DNA from: JAPLDP01 sp964628285
Lineage (GTDB): Bacteria > Bacteroidota > Bacteroidia > Bacteroidales > JAGONC01
DNA length: 64,000 nt
Direction: 5' to 3'
Assembly (NCBI GenBank): GCA_964628285.1
Contig: CAZVNP010000001.1
Span: 62,001-126,000, forward strand
The translations under genes were made by a program, and so were the position numbers. Every line of letters starts with the position of its first letter. Position 1 is the stretch's first letter. Shown piece by piece: positions 9,568 through 18,096 of this stretch. The notes below the pieces were generated by a model. That model saw only the letters and a list, made by a program, of their open reading frames with translations, ran no database searches and was not told where the DNA came from.

Positions 9568-12258
9568 TCATGTGTCTTCAAGTTCTTTCGTGACGTGAAC
9601 ATTTCCACCCGGTTCGAACTGGATTTTAAAATTGTATTTCCTGAAAACAGCGATCATCGGTTTATTGTCGATGGTTGTTTCGGCCACGATGTGTCTCATT
9701 TTCCAATCCCTGGATATCTCCATGCAGTATTTGGTCAGGATATTGCCCAAGTCTTTTCTCTGGAAGGCATCGGTGATCAGTATGGCATATTCGACGGTAT
9801 CCAGGTCGGGATTGGCGATGAGACGTCCCACGCCTATCAGCTTTCGTTTTTCATTTTCCGTAATTTCGGCCACGATGGCTATTTCTCTTATATAATCAAT
9901 AAAACAGAACTGGGTGGCGACTTCATGGGCTGCAAAGTGGAAGTTATACCTGAATCTGGAATAGATGGACTCTTTGGAACAGCTGGCCAGCATCTCAAGC
10001 CATAAAGGTTCATCTTCGGGTTTGATTGGGCGCAGGATGACAGGCATGCCATCGGCCAGCGTTGTTGAGGTCACATATTTTTCAGGATAGGGCCTCAGAA
10101 TAAGATGCGAATATTCAGGTATGGGATTCTTGAGTATCTCCTGGTCGATGACTATGCGTGCATCCAGAGCCAGCACCTCTTTTTCCGACACCAGCAAGGG
10201 ATTGATGTCGAGCTCTTCTATCTCAGGATAGTCGGCAGCGAGGTATGACATTCGTATCAGCACCTCAATGAGTTTTTCAATATTTTTCGGTTGACGGCCC
10301 CTGTATCCTTCCAGCATGGGATATATCTTCAATGATTTAAGCAGGTTCAGGGCCAGTGTCTCATTCAGGGGAGGGAATCCCAGTGTTCTGTCTTTGAACA
10401 GTTCGGCTCCCACACCACCCATTCCCACGAGGAGTACCGTTCCAAAAACGGGATCTTTTTTTATTCCAAGGATAAGCTCCACGGCATCTTTTGTCTCTAC
10501 CATAGGCTGTAGCACCACACCCTCGATGACGGCATCGGGAAGGTTGACCTTCACTGTTTGTATCATTTGGTCATAACTTTTCTTTAACGACTCATTGCTT
10601 TTGATATCCAGGATAACGCCGCCCACATCGGTTTTATGAGTCACATCAGGTGACAGTATCTTCATGACAACGGGAAAACCGATCTGACTGGCTGTTTCCA
10701 GGGCTTCTTCCCGGGTTTTGACCACATAGGGTTTGGCAGTCGGAATGCCATAGATTTCCAGAAGCTCCTTGGAGTCGGCTTCCGTTAAGATCTTCTCCTT
10801 GACGAAAGCGGTTTTCTGAAATTCTTCCTTGATCTTCTGGCGGTCGTAAGGAAAAGAAACCGGTACATCTTTAGGTGTTTCAAAGAGGGCTTCGAGGTTC
10901 CGCGAATAATCCGCCAGGGTCATAAAGGCCCTGATGGCCTGCTCAGGTGTCTGGTACACGGCAATTCCGGCATCATTAAATATCTGATTGCCATCTCTCA
11001 TTTCCTTTCCTCCCAGCCATGCCGCCATGATGGGTTTAGTGGTATGTTCAGATAATTTACTCACCTCTATGGCGGTGTTTGTCGGATCGGTCATGGCCTG
11101 GGGTGTAAGGATGACCAGTACGGCATCCACTTGGGGATCTTCGATGACGATCTGGGTAGTTTTGGCGAAACGTGCAGGATCGGCATCCCCCAGGATGTCG
11201 ACCGGATTACCATGTGACCAGAAGGGTGGAAGAAAGGCATTGAGTTTATCCATGGTGGCCTGTGACAGTTCCACCAGGTTACCTTTGTTGGCAATGAGCG
11301 TGTCGGTGGCCATCACGCCCGGTCCTCCGGCGTTAGTGACAATAGCCAGTCGGGATCCTTTGGGGATACGTTTCCTGGAAATGAGATCGGTGAAGTCAAA
11401 AATGTTGCCGATATCATAAACCCTTGCGATACCGGCTCGCTGGAAGGCCGCATCGTAAATGGAGTCTTCGGAAGCCATGGCACCGGTATGAGAAGCAGCC
11501 GCTTTGGCCGATTCGGGAAAACGACCTGCCTTGTATACGATGATCGGTTTTTTGCGTGCAAAGGCACGGGCCGCCGTCATGAATTTACGTGGATTGTTGA
11601 TGGCTTCCACATATAGGACTATGGATTTGGTATTGGGATCCTGGCCGAAATAATCAATGAGATCACCAAACTCAACATCCATGCTGTTACCTATCGAGAC
11701 GAAATAGGAGAAGCCTATATTCTCCTCATAGGCCCAGTCGAGCACGGAAGTACACAGGGCGCCTGACTGTGAGATAAAGGCCACATGACCGGTTTTGGGC
11801 ATCCCTGAGGCAAAACTGATGTTCATTTTAAGATGGGGGATGATCACTCCCAGGCAGTTTGGTCCGATGACCCTCATGCCGTCGAAGCGGGCCACTTCGG
11901 CTTTCACCTGATCCTGGAGTCTTTTCCCTTCGGAGCCTATCTCCCTGAATCCTGCCGACATGATGATGATACCCGTGATGCCTGCCTCACCACATTCACG
12001 CACGAGCTGCGGCACAATGCCGGCAGATGTGGCGATAACCGCCAGGTCAGGGGTCCTGGGCAGACTTTTGACATTAGGGTAGCATTGTATACCAAGAACA
12101 GCTTCATGGTTCGGATTCACAGGATATACGACACCGTCGAAACCACCACCGATGATGTTTCTCAATGTTATGCCGCTCACGCTCATGGGATCATTCTTGA
12201 CACCTATCAGGGCGATACGCTGCGGCCTGAAAATCTTATCCAGTTGCTTGATTCCCAT
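9568..12258 (-). CDS. ADP-forming acyl-CoA synthetase fused to a GNAT acetyltransferase domain
   Basis: An 896-residue fusion. Residues ~5-130 form a CoA-binding Rossmann domain (IALIGVKNDPMSVSG). Residues ~140-460 are succinyl-CoA-ligase-like lobes with the phosphorylatable His257 in ASHTGAMASED. Residues ~490-700 are an ATP-grasp domain (GFPVVMKILSPDVTHKTDVGG). Residues ~735-895 are a GNAT N-acetyltransferase. The first four blocks match ADP-forming acetate-CoA ligase, which interconverts acetyl-CoA + ADP + Pi and acetate + ATP. The whole layout matches the Pat/PatZ protein acetyltransferases that acetylate and switch off AMP-forming Acs. In Pat enzymes the catalytic His is generally lost; here it is kept. 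The GNAT pyrophosphate loop reads QRKDLG, with Asp where the usual Q/RxxGxG motif has Gly. The start is the ATG at 12258; a TTG two codons upstream is less likely. It closes the porin-acs-satP series on the same strand. Whether it acts as ligase, acetyltransferase or both is unresolved. Confidence 0.9.
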   Translation of the reverse strand: MGIKQLDKIFRPQRIALIGVKNDPMSVSGITLRNIIGGGFDGVVYPVNPNHEAVLGIQCYPNVKSLPRTPDLAVIATSAGIVPQLVRECGEAGITGIIIMSAGFREIGSEGKRLQDQVKAEVARFDGMRVIGPNCLGVIIPHLKMNISFASGMPKTGHVAFISQSGALCTSVLDWAYEENIGFSYFVSIGNSMDVEFGDLIDYFGQDPNTKSIVLYVEAINNPRKFMTAARAFARKKPIIVYKAGRFPESAKAAASHTGAMASEDSIYDAAFQRAGIARVYDIGNIFDFTDLISRKRIPKGSRLAIVTNAGGPGVMATDTLIANKGNLVELSQATMDKLNAFLPPFWSHGNPVDILGDADPARFAKTTQIVIEDPQVDAVLVILTPQAMTDPTNTAIEVSKLSEHTTKPIMAAWLGGKEMRDGNQIFNDAGIAVYQTPEQAIRAFMTLADYSRNLEALFETPKDVPVSFPYDRQKIKEEFQKTAFVKEKILTEADSKELLEIYGIPTAKPYVVKTREEALETASQIGFPVVMKILSPDVTHKTDVGGVILDIKSNESLKKSYDQMIQTVKVNLPDAVIEGVVLQPMVETKDAVELILGIKKDPVFGTVLLVGMGGVGAELFKDRTLGFPPLNETLALNLLKSLKIYPMLEGYRGRQPKNIEKLIEVLIRMSYLAADYPEIEELDINPLLVSEKEVLALDARIVIDQEILKNPIPEYSHLILRPYPEKYVTSTTLADGMPVILRPIKPEDEPLWLEMLASCSKESIYSRFRYNFHFAAHEVATQFCFIDYIREIAIVAEITENEKRKLIGVGRLIANPDLDTVEYAILITDAFQRKDLGNILTKYCMEISRDWKMRHIVAETTIDNKPMIAVFRKYNFKIQFEPGGNVHVTKELEDT

Positions 12259-12319
12259 TTCCAATGAAATTAATAGTCAGACAGATATGCAATAGTTCAC
12301 GCCCCCTCTGGAGTCATCA

Positions 12320-12327
12320 CAAAGATA
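12320..12327 (-). promoter_or_regulatory. Candidate -7 element for the acyl-CoA synthetase/GNAT gene
   Basis: On the minus strand this reads TATCTTTG, a full match to the Bacteroidota -7 consensus TAnnTTTG, about 62 bases upstream of the ATG at 12258. A TTTG lies upstream (minus-strand reading of 12343-12346) but with a 15-base spacer rather than about 19-21. Together with the hairpin just upstream it suggests separate transcription of this gene. Confidence 0.4.
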
Positions 12328-12345
12328 GTAAACATAACAATGCAA

Positions 12346-12389
12346 ACAGGAGGTTGCCGGAGGGCTAACATACCCTGACAACCTCCTGT
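12346..12389 (-). terminator. Strong hairpin between satP-like gene and acyl-CoA synthetase gene
   Basis: Arms 12346-12356 and 12379-12389 are perfectly complementary over 11 pairs. An inner stem (12361-12364 with 12373-12376) adds four pairs inside the loop. On the minus strand the hairpin is followed by a moderately T-rich stretch (TTTGCATTGTTATGTTT). The likely role is terminating the acs-satP transcript before a new promoter at 12320-12327. A leader regulatory structure is the alternative. Confidence 0.55.
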
Positions 12390-12512
12390 CCGAGGATTGG
12401 TTTTGGAAAACTTCAGACTTGTCTATTAAACCGTTCCAGCCGGTGAATCGTCATGATAGGCGTGAAACACCGATGATGGCTGTAACAAGCATGATGATTT
12501 TCCCTGAAAAAG

Positions 12513-13085
12513 TTAGTTCGTCTGTTTACGTTCCCCTATAGGCAGAACTGTTTTGCCCCAGGATTCATTAATGACTTCAGCCATGGCAAGATATATGGCT
12601 GACAAGCCGCAAATTATTCCTTCATATCCTGCGATCTGACCGATTATCACTGATCCGCTCCAATCCCTGATGGCGAGCAGGAAGAATAAAATCCATAATG
12701 TGAGGAAGACTGTCTGCAAAGCCCTGTTTTTTCCGAATGTGGCGATCCACATAAAAAAAGTGAACAGGCCCCAGAAAAACAGGTACCAGGCTAAGAAAGG
12801 AGCCGGGGGGGCTTTAAGCCAGCCCACCAGCGGAAAGGTAATGAGGAATACCAGTGTCAGCCAGAAAAGTCCGTAGGACGTAAAAGCGGTTGTCCCGAAA
12901 GTATTGCCTTTTTTAAATTCCATGATGCCCGCGATGATTTGGGCAATGCCTCCGTAAAAAATACCCATGGCCAGGATCATTGAACCCAAGGGGAAAAAGC
13001 CTGCATTATGGATATTCAGCAGGACAGTGGTCATACCAAACCCCATTAACCCAAGGGGTGCCGGATTTGCGAATTTGTTTTCCAT
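12513..13085 (-). CDS. GPR1/FUN34/YaaH (SatP-like) acetate transporter
   Basis: Inner-membrane protein of 190 residues with six predicted helices. The family signature NPAPLGLMGFGMTT lies at the N-terminus (residues ~7-20), the constriction motif of succinate-acetate permeases. These proteins move acetate (and sometimes succinate) across the cytoplasmic membrane by proton symport or as channels. Position between acs and the ADP-forming ligase gene supports acetate uptake feeding acetyl-CoA synthesis. The 180-base gap to acs contains a long hairpin. Length is normal for the family. Confidence 0.92.
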   Translation of the reverse strand: MENKFANPAPLGLMGFGMTTVLLNIHNAGFFPLGSMILAMGIFYGGIAQIIAGIMEFKKGNTFGTTAFTSYGLFWLTLVFLITFPLVGWLKAPPAPFLAWYLFFWGLFTFFMWIATFGKNRALQTVFLTLWILFFLLAIRDWSGSVIIGQIAGYEGIICGLSAIYLAMAEVINESWGKTVLPIGERKQTN

Positions 13086-13147
13086 TTGATAATAGTTTAG
13101 TTAAAAAATTATTTATTAAGAGGCCAAAAAAACTATGATGTCATCTT

Positions 13148-13191
13148 TTCCCCCGTTAAACCATTATTAAAAATGGTTCAACAAGGGGGAA
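13148..13191 (-). terminator. Long imperfect hairpin between acs and satP-like gene
   Basis: Outer arms TTCCCCC (13148-13154) and GGGGGAA (13185-13191), a three-pair extension, then inner arms AACCATT (13159-13165) and AATGGTT (13172-13178) form one long stem with a two-base bulge and a six-base loop. On the minus strand a run of seven T occurs about 20 bases later, too far for a classic terminator. It could be a partial terminator that lowers satP expression relative to acs, or an mRNA-stabilising 3' structure. Confidence 0.45.
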
Positions 13192-13265
13192 GGAATGACA
13201 ACTTGTTTTTTCGTCTAAGGTTTTAAAGTGAAATGCAATGTAATAGGCAATTTCGTGATGGATGA

Positions 13266-15179
13266 TTACCGTCTGACCTCGACTTTGGCTCCCTTAATGA
13301 TCTCTTCGACGACGCCCGGGTCGAGCAACGTTGACGTGTCGCCCAGGTTAGAGACATCGCCCTCACCAATTTTACGGAGGATACGGCGCATGATTTTTCC
13401 TGAACGTGTTTTGGGCAGACCACTGACGATCTGCACCACATCGGGTTTGGCAATAGGCCCGATCAGTTTCGATACGAGATCCTTGATGCTCTGTTCGATA
13501 GTTTTCTGTTCGTCTTCGCTGATTTCCTCGCAAGTCACGTAAGCATAAATACCCTGTCCTTTAATGGGGTGAGGATAACCGATCACGGCCGATTCATTCA
13601 CTTTGGGATGCTGGTTGATGGCATCTTCAATTTCTGCGGTGCCGATACGGTGTCCTGAGACATTGATGACATCGTCCACACGGCCCAGAAGGCGGTAAAA
13701 TCCTTCTTCATCCCTGCGGGCGCCGTCACCGGTGAAATACAAGCCTTTGTATGTAGAGAAATACATCTGGCGGCATTTTTCATGATCGCCGTAAGTGGTC
13801 CTGATCATGCCGGGCCATGGGAACTTGATACACAGGTTACCTTGCACGTTGTTGCCTTCAAGCTCTTCACCTTCGTTATTCATGATAACAGGCTGAACGC
13901 CGGGGAAGGGGAGTGTGGCAAAGGAAGGCTTCGTGGGTGTAATGCCGGCCAGTGGGGTGATGAGGATACCCCCTGTCTCGGTCTGCCACCATGTGTCGAC
14001 TATGGGGCACTTGCCTTTGCCGACAACGTCATGATACCAGCGCCAGGCCTCTTCATTGATGGGCTCGCCGACAGTTCCGAGGACTTTCAGGGAACTGAGG
14101 TTTTTGTTGGTCACCCATTCGTTTCCCTGGGCGATAAGAGCCCTGATGGCCGTGGGGGCTGTATAAAACTGGTTCACCTTGTACTTGTCCACAATGTCCC
14201 AGAAACGTCCGGGATCAGGATAGGTAGGCACACCCTCGAACATTACGCTGATGGCACCGGCCAGCAGGGGGCCGTAAACGATATAAGTATGTCCTGTCAC
14301 CCACCCGATGTCGGCGGTGCACCAGAAAATGTCACCATTGCTGTATTGGAAAACGTTTTTAAAGGTGTATTCTGCAAAAACCATATAACCCCCGATGGTA
14401 TGGACAACACCCTTGGGTTTACCCGTTGACCCTGAGGTATAAAGAATGAACAGCATATCCTCGGCGTCCATGACCTCGGCTTTATTTTCCGTGCTGACAT
14501 CCCTGATAAAGTCATCCCACCAGATATCCCGGCCCTGGACCATGTTGGCAGAATCACCGGTACGGTTATAAACCACGACATTTTTGACCGAGGGGCATGA
14601 CTGAAGGGCCTCGTCAACGATGGCCTTTAATGAGATGCTTTTACTGCCCCGGTAAGCTCCGTCGGCAGTGATCACCAGATTGGCCCGGGCATCGATGATA
14701 CGGTCGGAAAGTGAATTGGCCGAGAATCCTGCAAAAACGACGGAATGGATTGCCCCGATGCGTGCACAGGCCAACATAGCCACCGGGAGTTCGGGTATCA
14801 TCGGAAGATAAATGGCCACACGGTCACCTTTCTTAATGCCTATTTTCAGCATGGCATTGGCAAATTGACAGACCTTTTCGTACAGCTCACCATAAGTCAG
14901 CACACGGTTTTTCTCGTTGGGATCGTTAGGCTCCCATATTAGCGCCGGTTGATTTCTTCTCTGGAATAAGTTGCGCTCGAAAAGGTTTTCGGTGATGTTT
15001 AGTTTTCCATTGATGAAAAACTTCACGTCGGGCTCTTCGAAATTCCATTTCAGGACTTTATCCCATTTTTTGCGCCAAAAAAATGTTTCGGCTTGTTCAG
15101 CCCAGAATCCGTCCGGATCGGCTACACTTTTCTGGTAGGTATCCAGATACTCTCTCAGGCTTGTGATCTTCTTCGTCAT
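13266..15179 (-). CDS. acsA: Acetyl-CoA synthetase (AMP-forming)
   Basis: Activates acetate with ATP and CoA through an acetyl-AMP intermediate; the high-affinity acetate assimilation enzyme, cytoplasmic. The 637-residue length is typical. Visible motifs are the P-loop-like YTSGSTGKPKG, the acetate-pocket region with WWQTETGG, the GDGARRDEEGF hinge region, and the C-terminal PKTRSGKIMRR with catalytic Lys595. That Lys is the residue reversibly acetylated by Pat-type enzymes in other bacteria, and a Pat-like GNAT fusion is encoded two genes downstream. The gene sits between the porin gene (61-base gap) and the acetate transporter gene on the same strand. Propionate use is possible but acetate fits the context best. 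Confidence 0.96.
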   Translation of the reverse strand: MTKKITSLREYLDTYQKSVADPDGFWAEQAETFFWRKKWDKVLKWNFEEPDVKFFINGKLNITENLFERNLFQRRNQPALIWEPNDPNEKNRVLTYGELYEKVCQFANAMLKIGIKKGDRVAIYLPMIPELPVAMLACARIGAIHSVVFAGFSANSLSDRIIDARANLVITADGAYRGSKSISLKAIVDEALQSCPSVKNVVVYNRTGDSANMVQGRDIWWDDFIRDVSTENKAEVMDAEDMLFILYTSGSTGKPKGVVHTIGGYMVFAEYTFKNVFQYSNGDIFWCTADIGWVTGHTYIVYGPLLAGAISVMFEGVPTYPDPGRFWDIVDKYKVNQFYTAPTAIRALIAQGNEWVTNKNLSSLKVLGTVGEPINEEAWRWYHDVVGKGKCPIVDTWWQTETGGILITPLAGITPTKPSFATLPFPGVQPVIMNNEGEELEGNNVQGNLCIKFPWPGMIRTTYGDHEKCRQMYFSTYKGLYFTGDGARRDEEGFYRLLGRVDDVINVSGHRIGTAEIEDAINQHPKVNESAVIGYPHPIKGQGIYAYVTCEEISEDEQKTIEQSIKDLVSKLIGPIAKPDVVQIVSGLPKTRSGKIMRRILRKIGEGDVSNLGDTSTLLDPGVVEEIIKGAKVEVRR

Positions 15180-15240
15180 AACTATATTGATTTTAATTAA
15201 TAAATGTATTGATTTTTATTGCTGATATTCATTTATCGGA

Positions 15241-16500
15241 TCAAAAGAACAGATAGGCTCCCAGCAGAAGCCTGTAATTCGCGACCAGATTTGAATCTTT
15301 CACCAGCCCTTTGTCATCGGGGGTGCCATAGGCGGCGGCAGTGTATTCAAACTCAGCGGAGAATTTAAGCCTGCCCTGCATATACATCAGCCGTGGTGAC
15401 ACACGGTAAATATATTTGATATTTGATCCCCTGCTGTAATAAATTTGTCGTTCTGTCGGGGGAAATCTTTCGATGATGTCATTGGAACCCATATTTTTAG
15501 TATATCCCCCAAAGAGACCGAATTGCCATTTTTCACCGTTGGAGTGGATATCGGCCCACAATGAAAGAACATTGATGGGTGTGTAATCCCTTAAGTCATT
15601 CGACGTGTCAGGGATACTTTTTACGGCATATCCGCCCAGCATGGTCAGGCTGTAAAAATCCTGGCCGTAAATACCTTCCGCTGCAAAGGTCATCTTAGGT
15701 ATTTTTATTTTCAGGAACGCTTCAACGGCCATATTATTGACCATATGATCGGTCTTATAGTTTTTAATAGTGACCAGACGCGGTAACAGTCTTTTATAAT
15801 CACCCCCAATGCCGAAAAGGTAATTGGTTTGCGGTGAGGATTTTTCATTGCCATATTGCAACGTCAGATTCAATTCAGGCAAGGCGGCATTACGGAGGTA
15901 CACCGAACTGCCTCCTTCCGGGCCATTATCGACAAAATCGACCTGCTCCATGGCCGTTGCGATAATGTTAAGATTGCCTATGGATTGGGTGAGACGGACC
16001 TGCGGATTACGGGAGAAAGGTTGGAAGGGCGCGCCGGTATTAAATGACTCGGTGAGAGGATAACATTCAGTTATGAACATGGCATGCCACCACTGTCCCA
16101 GCATCAGCTCGGTATGGGGCCAGGCCAGCTTGATGAAAGCATGCCGTAACCTGAAGGTATTGATATTCGCATCAATATTACCGAAAAATTCACCTTCGAT
16201 ATATCCTGATATCTTGGCACCGAGGGCATCCGGTGCCGTGACCGTTCCTTTCAAACGTGTCTGAATGGCCAGGATCGTCAGGCTTGGTTTGGCATTGATA
16301 TCTTTTCCATTTTCATCCAGCAATTCTTCTTTGGGATAGAGTAAAAAATGCCCCTGACGCAGCGAAACAGTTTGCCTTGAATCATAGATGATGTCATTTT
16401 TCACATAACCGCCGAATTTTATACCCCACTTACTCTCGTTTTGTGCCATTAAAAGCAATGGCAGCAAAAAAACCGATAGAATCGTACAAAATTTTTTCAT
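15241..16500 (-). CDS. Outer-membrane porin-like beta-barrel protein of the acetate cluster
   Basis: A 419-residue protein with an N-terminal signal peptide (residues ~1-19, LLLMAQ) followed by repeated amphipathic beta-strands and a terminal Phe (GAYLFF), the usual signal for Bam-mediated insertion. The N-terminal part (IKFGGYVKNDIIYDSRQT) and the RLRHAFIKL and LMLGQWWHAMF segments resemble DcaP-like porins, which pass small carboxylates and aromatic acids. It is the first gene of the minus-strand acetate series, so a role in letting short-chain acids through the outer membrane is a reasonable inference. Similarity to DcaP is from pattern recognition only. Confidence 0.75.
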   Translation of the reverse strand: MKKFCTILSVFLLPLLLMAQNESKWGIKFGGYVKNDIIYDSRQTVSLRQGHFLLYPKEELLDENGKDINAKPSLTILAIQTRLKGTVTAPDALGAKISGYIEGEFFGNIDANINTFRLRHAFIKLAWPHTELMLGQWWHAMFITECYPLTESFNTGAPFQPFSRNPQVRLTQSIGNLNIIATAMEQVDFVDNGPEGGSSVYLRNAALPELNLTLQYGNEKSSPQTNYLFGIGGDYKRLLPRLVTIKNYKTDHMVNNMAVEAFLKIKIPKMTFAAEGIYGQDFYSLTMLGGYAVKSIPDTSNDLRDYTPINVLSLWADIHSNGEKWQFGLFGGYTKNMGSNDIIERFPPTERQIYYSRGSNIKYIYRVSPRLMYMQGRLKFSAEFEYTAAAYGTPDDKGLVKDSNLVANYRLLLGAYLFF

Positions 16501-16891
16501 ACCACAACAGTTAAATTTAAATGATACTGATTAATAAAATTCGATAGTAAAATGACCGACGACACCAGACGTTCCCTTTTTTAACCAACTTATTCTCTGC
16601 TATTTTTCGAACTGAGAGTCAATTGCGAATTATATGATTTTAAATAAATTAAAAGGCTCTTTTATAAAGAGGACAAAAATAAGATTTTTCTCCTTAATTC
16701 ATAATGGGGATTGAATATTTTGTCAACATGCCTGAAATTTATAATCGATCTATGCTCAGGTTGCCATGTCAAAAACAATTTCCTATTCAATAAATGGCAA
16801 TGGTTACGTGTTAATAAAATAACAGTCTCTTAAAATATTCTTAAGAAATTTATCGGCAACTTTGCAACCCAATTATGACAATTTGGATTCC
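16501..16891. other. Divergent intergenic region between porin-acs and acetate kinase
   Basis: About 390 AT-rich bases without a credible gene. It contains a minus-strand -7 element (16674-16681), a short inverted repeat CTCTTT-TAT-AAAGAG (16657-16671) at the expected start of that transcript, and a weak plus-strand -7 (CAACTTTG, 16857-16864) ahead of acetate kinase. The inverted repeat is placed where an operator could act. I see no riboswitch-like structure. Confidence 0.5.
16674..16703 (-). promoter_or_regulatory. Candidate promoter of the porin-acs transcript
   Basis: The minus strand shows TATTTTTG (16674-16681), a full TAnnTTTG match. TATG (16700-16703) stands 18 bases upstream in the -33 place, where TTTG is the consensus. 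The start of transcription would be near 16668, giving a leader of roughly 165 bases. Confidence 0.4.
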
Positions 16892-18091
16892 ATGAATATC
16901 ATTATTTTAAATTGTGGCAGTTCATCCATTAAGAGCCAGTTGTCCGTGATGCCTGGGCATGAAGTTAGGGCCAGAGTGTTGATCGAGAAAGTGGGGCTGC
17001 CGGGCAGTCTGGTTCATTACCATCGTCATGACGGGCTTGAATTATCTTTTCAGCAAGCTGTCCCGGATCATCATTCGGGCATCAGGGTTTTACTTGACCT
17101 TCTCACCGATTCCGAGCATGGTTGTATCAAGGGTCTTGATGCGATTAATGCGGTGGGACACCGGGTCGTTCATGCGGGTGAGAAATACAGTGGCAGTGTA
17201 CCGGTCACTGCCGACGTGATCAAAGCCCTGGAGGAATGTATTGATCTGGCTCCCTTGCATAATCCGCCCAATTTGGAAGGCATACGTGCCGTCATGGACC
17301 TGATGCCCGGCATACCTCAGGTGGGGGTGTTCGATACGGCTTTTCACCAGACCATGCCGCCCCATGCTTTTTTATATGGTTTACCTTATTCATATTATAA
17401 GACTTGGGGTATCAGAAGATACGGCTTTCACGGCACCAGCCACCGTTATGTGGCATCACGGGCGGCGATGATCCTGCATCGGGATATGGAATCACTGAAG
17501 ATGATCACCTGTCATTTGGGCAATGGCTCTTCCATGGCTGCCATTGTCAACGGTAAGTCCATTGATACGACCATGGGCATGACACCTCTGGAAGGGCTTA
17601 TCATGGGTACACGTTGTGGCGATCTGGATGTGGGCGTGTTGTTGCATATTGCCGGCAAAGAATCCATGAACAACAGCGATCTTCATGATCTGGTCAACAA
17701 ACGCAGCGGCATGTTGGGTGTTTCAGGTATCTCACCCGACATGCGCGACATTGAGAAAGCCGCCGCTGCAGGTGACGACAGGGCCCGCATCGCCCTGGAG
17801 ATGTTCGCTTACCGGGTAAAAAAATACATCGGGGCGTATGCCGCCGCCATGGGTGGTGTGGATGTGATAGTTTTTACGGGCGGCATCGGCGAAAACGATG
17901 TGCACTCGCGCCAAAGGATAATGGGAGGAATGGGATTTCTCGGGATAGATTTTGACAGCAAAAAAAACGCAACTGTCCGTGGCAAAGAAGCGAGCCTTAC
18001 CCGTCCCGGGTCAAAGGTACAAGTCATGGTCATCCCCACCGATGAGGAACGCATCATAGCGGAAGATACCTTTCGTCTTGTTTCAAAGTAA
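16892..18091 (+). CDS. ackA: Acetate kinase
   Basis: Interconverts acetate + ATP and acetyl-phosphate + ADP. The protein is 399 residues from the chosen ATG, the family norm. It has the signature MNIIILNCGSSSIKSQL (phosphate-binding), the YGFHGTSHRYV motif with active-site His, the HLGNGSSMAAI segment, and the VFTGGIGENDVHSR C-terminal motif. An in-frame TTG at 16862 would add ten residues outside the conserved start and is unlikely. The gene is divergent from the porin-acs-satP-ligase cluster. Phosphate acetyltransferase, its usual partner, is not in the window. It ends five bases from the convergent yebC gene. Confidence 0.96.
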   Translation: MNIIILNCGSSSIKSQLSVMPGHEVRARVLIEKVGLPGSLVHYHRHDGLELSFQQAVPDHHSGIRVLLDLLTDSEHGCIKGLDAINAVGHRVVHAGEKYSGSVPVTADVIKALEECIDLAPLHNPPNLEGIRAVMDLMPGIPQVGVFDTAFHQTMPPHAFLYGLPYSYYKTWGIRRYGFHGTSHRYVASRAAMILHRDMESLKMITCHLGNGSSMAAIVNGKSIDTTMGMTPLEGLIMGTRCGDLDVGVLLHIAGKESMNNSDLHDLVNKRSGMLGVSGISPDMRDIEKAAAAGDDRARIALEMFAYRVKKYIGAYAAAMGGVDVIVFTGGIGENDVHSRQRIMGGMGFLGIDFDSKKNATVRGKEASLTRPGSKVQVMVIPTDEERIIAEDTFRLVSK

Positions 18092-18096
18092 GAAGC

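Noticed and set aside
13782..14429. 215-codon plus-strand frame opposite acs.
   Set aside because: Shadow frame; the acs reading on the minus strand is unambiguous.
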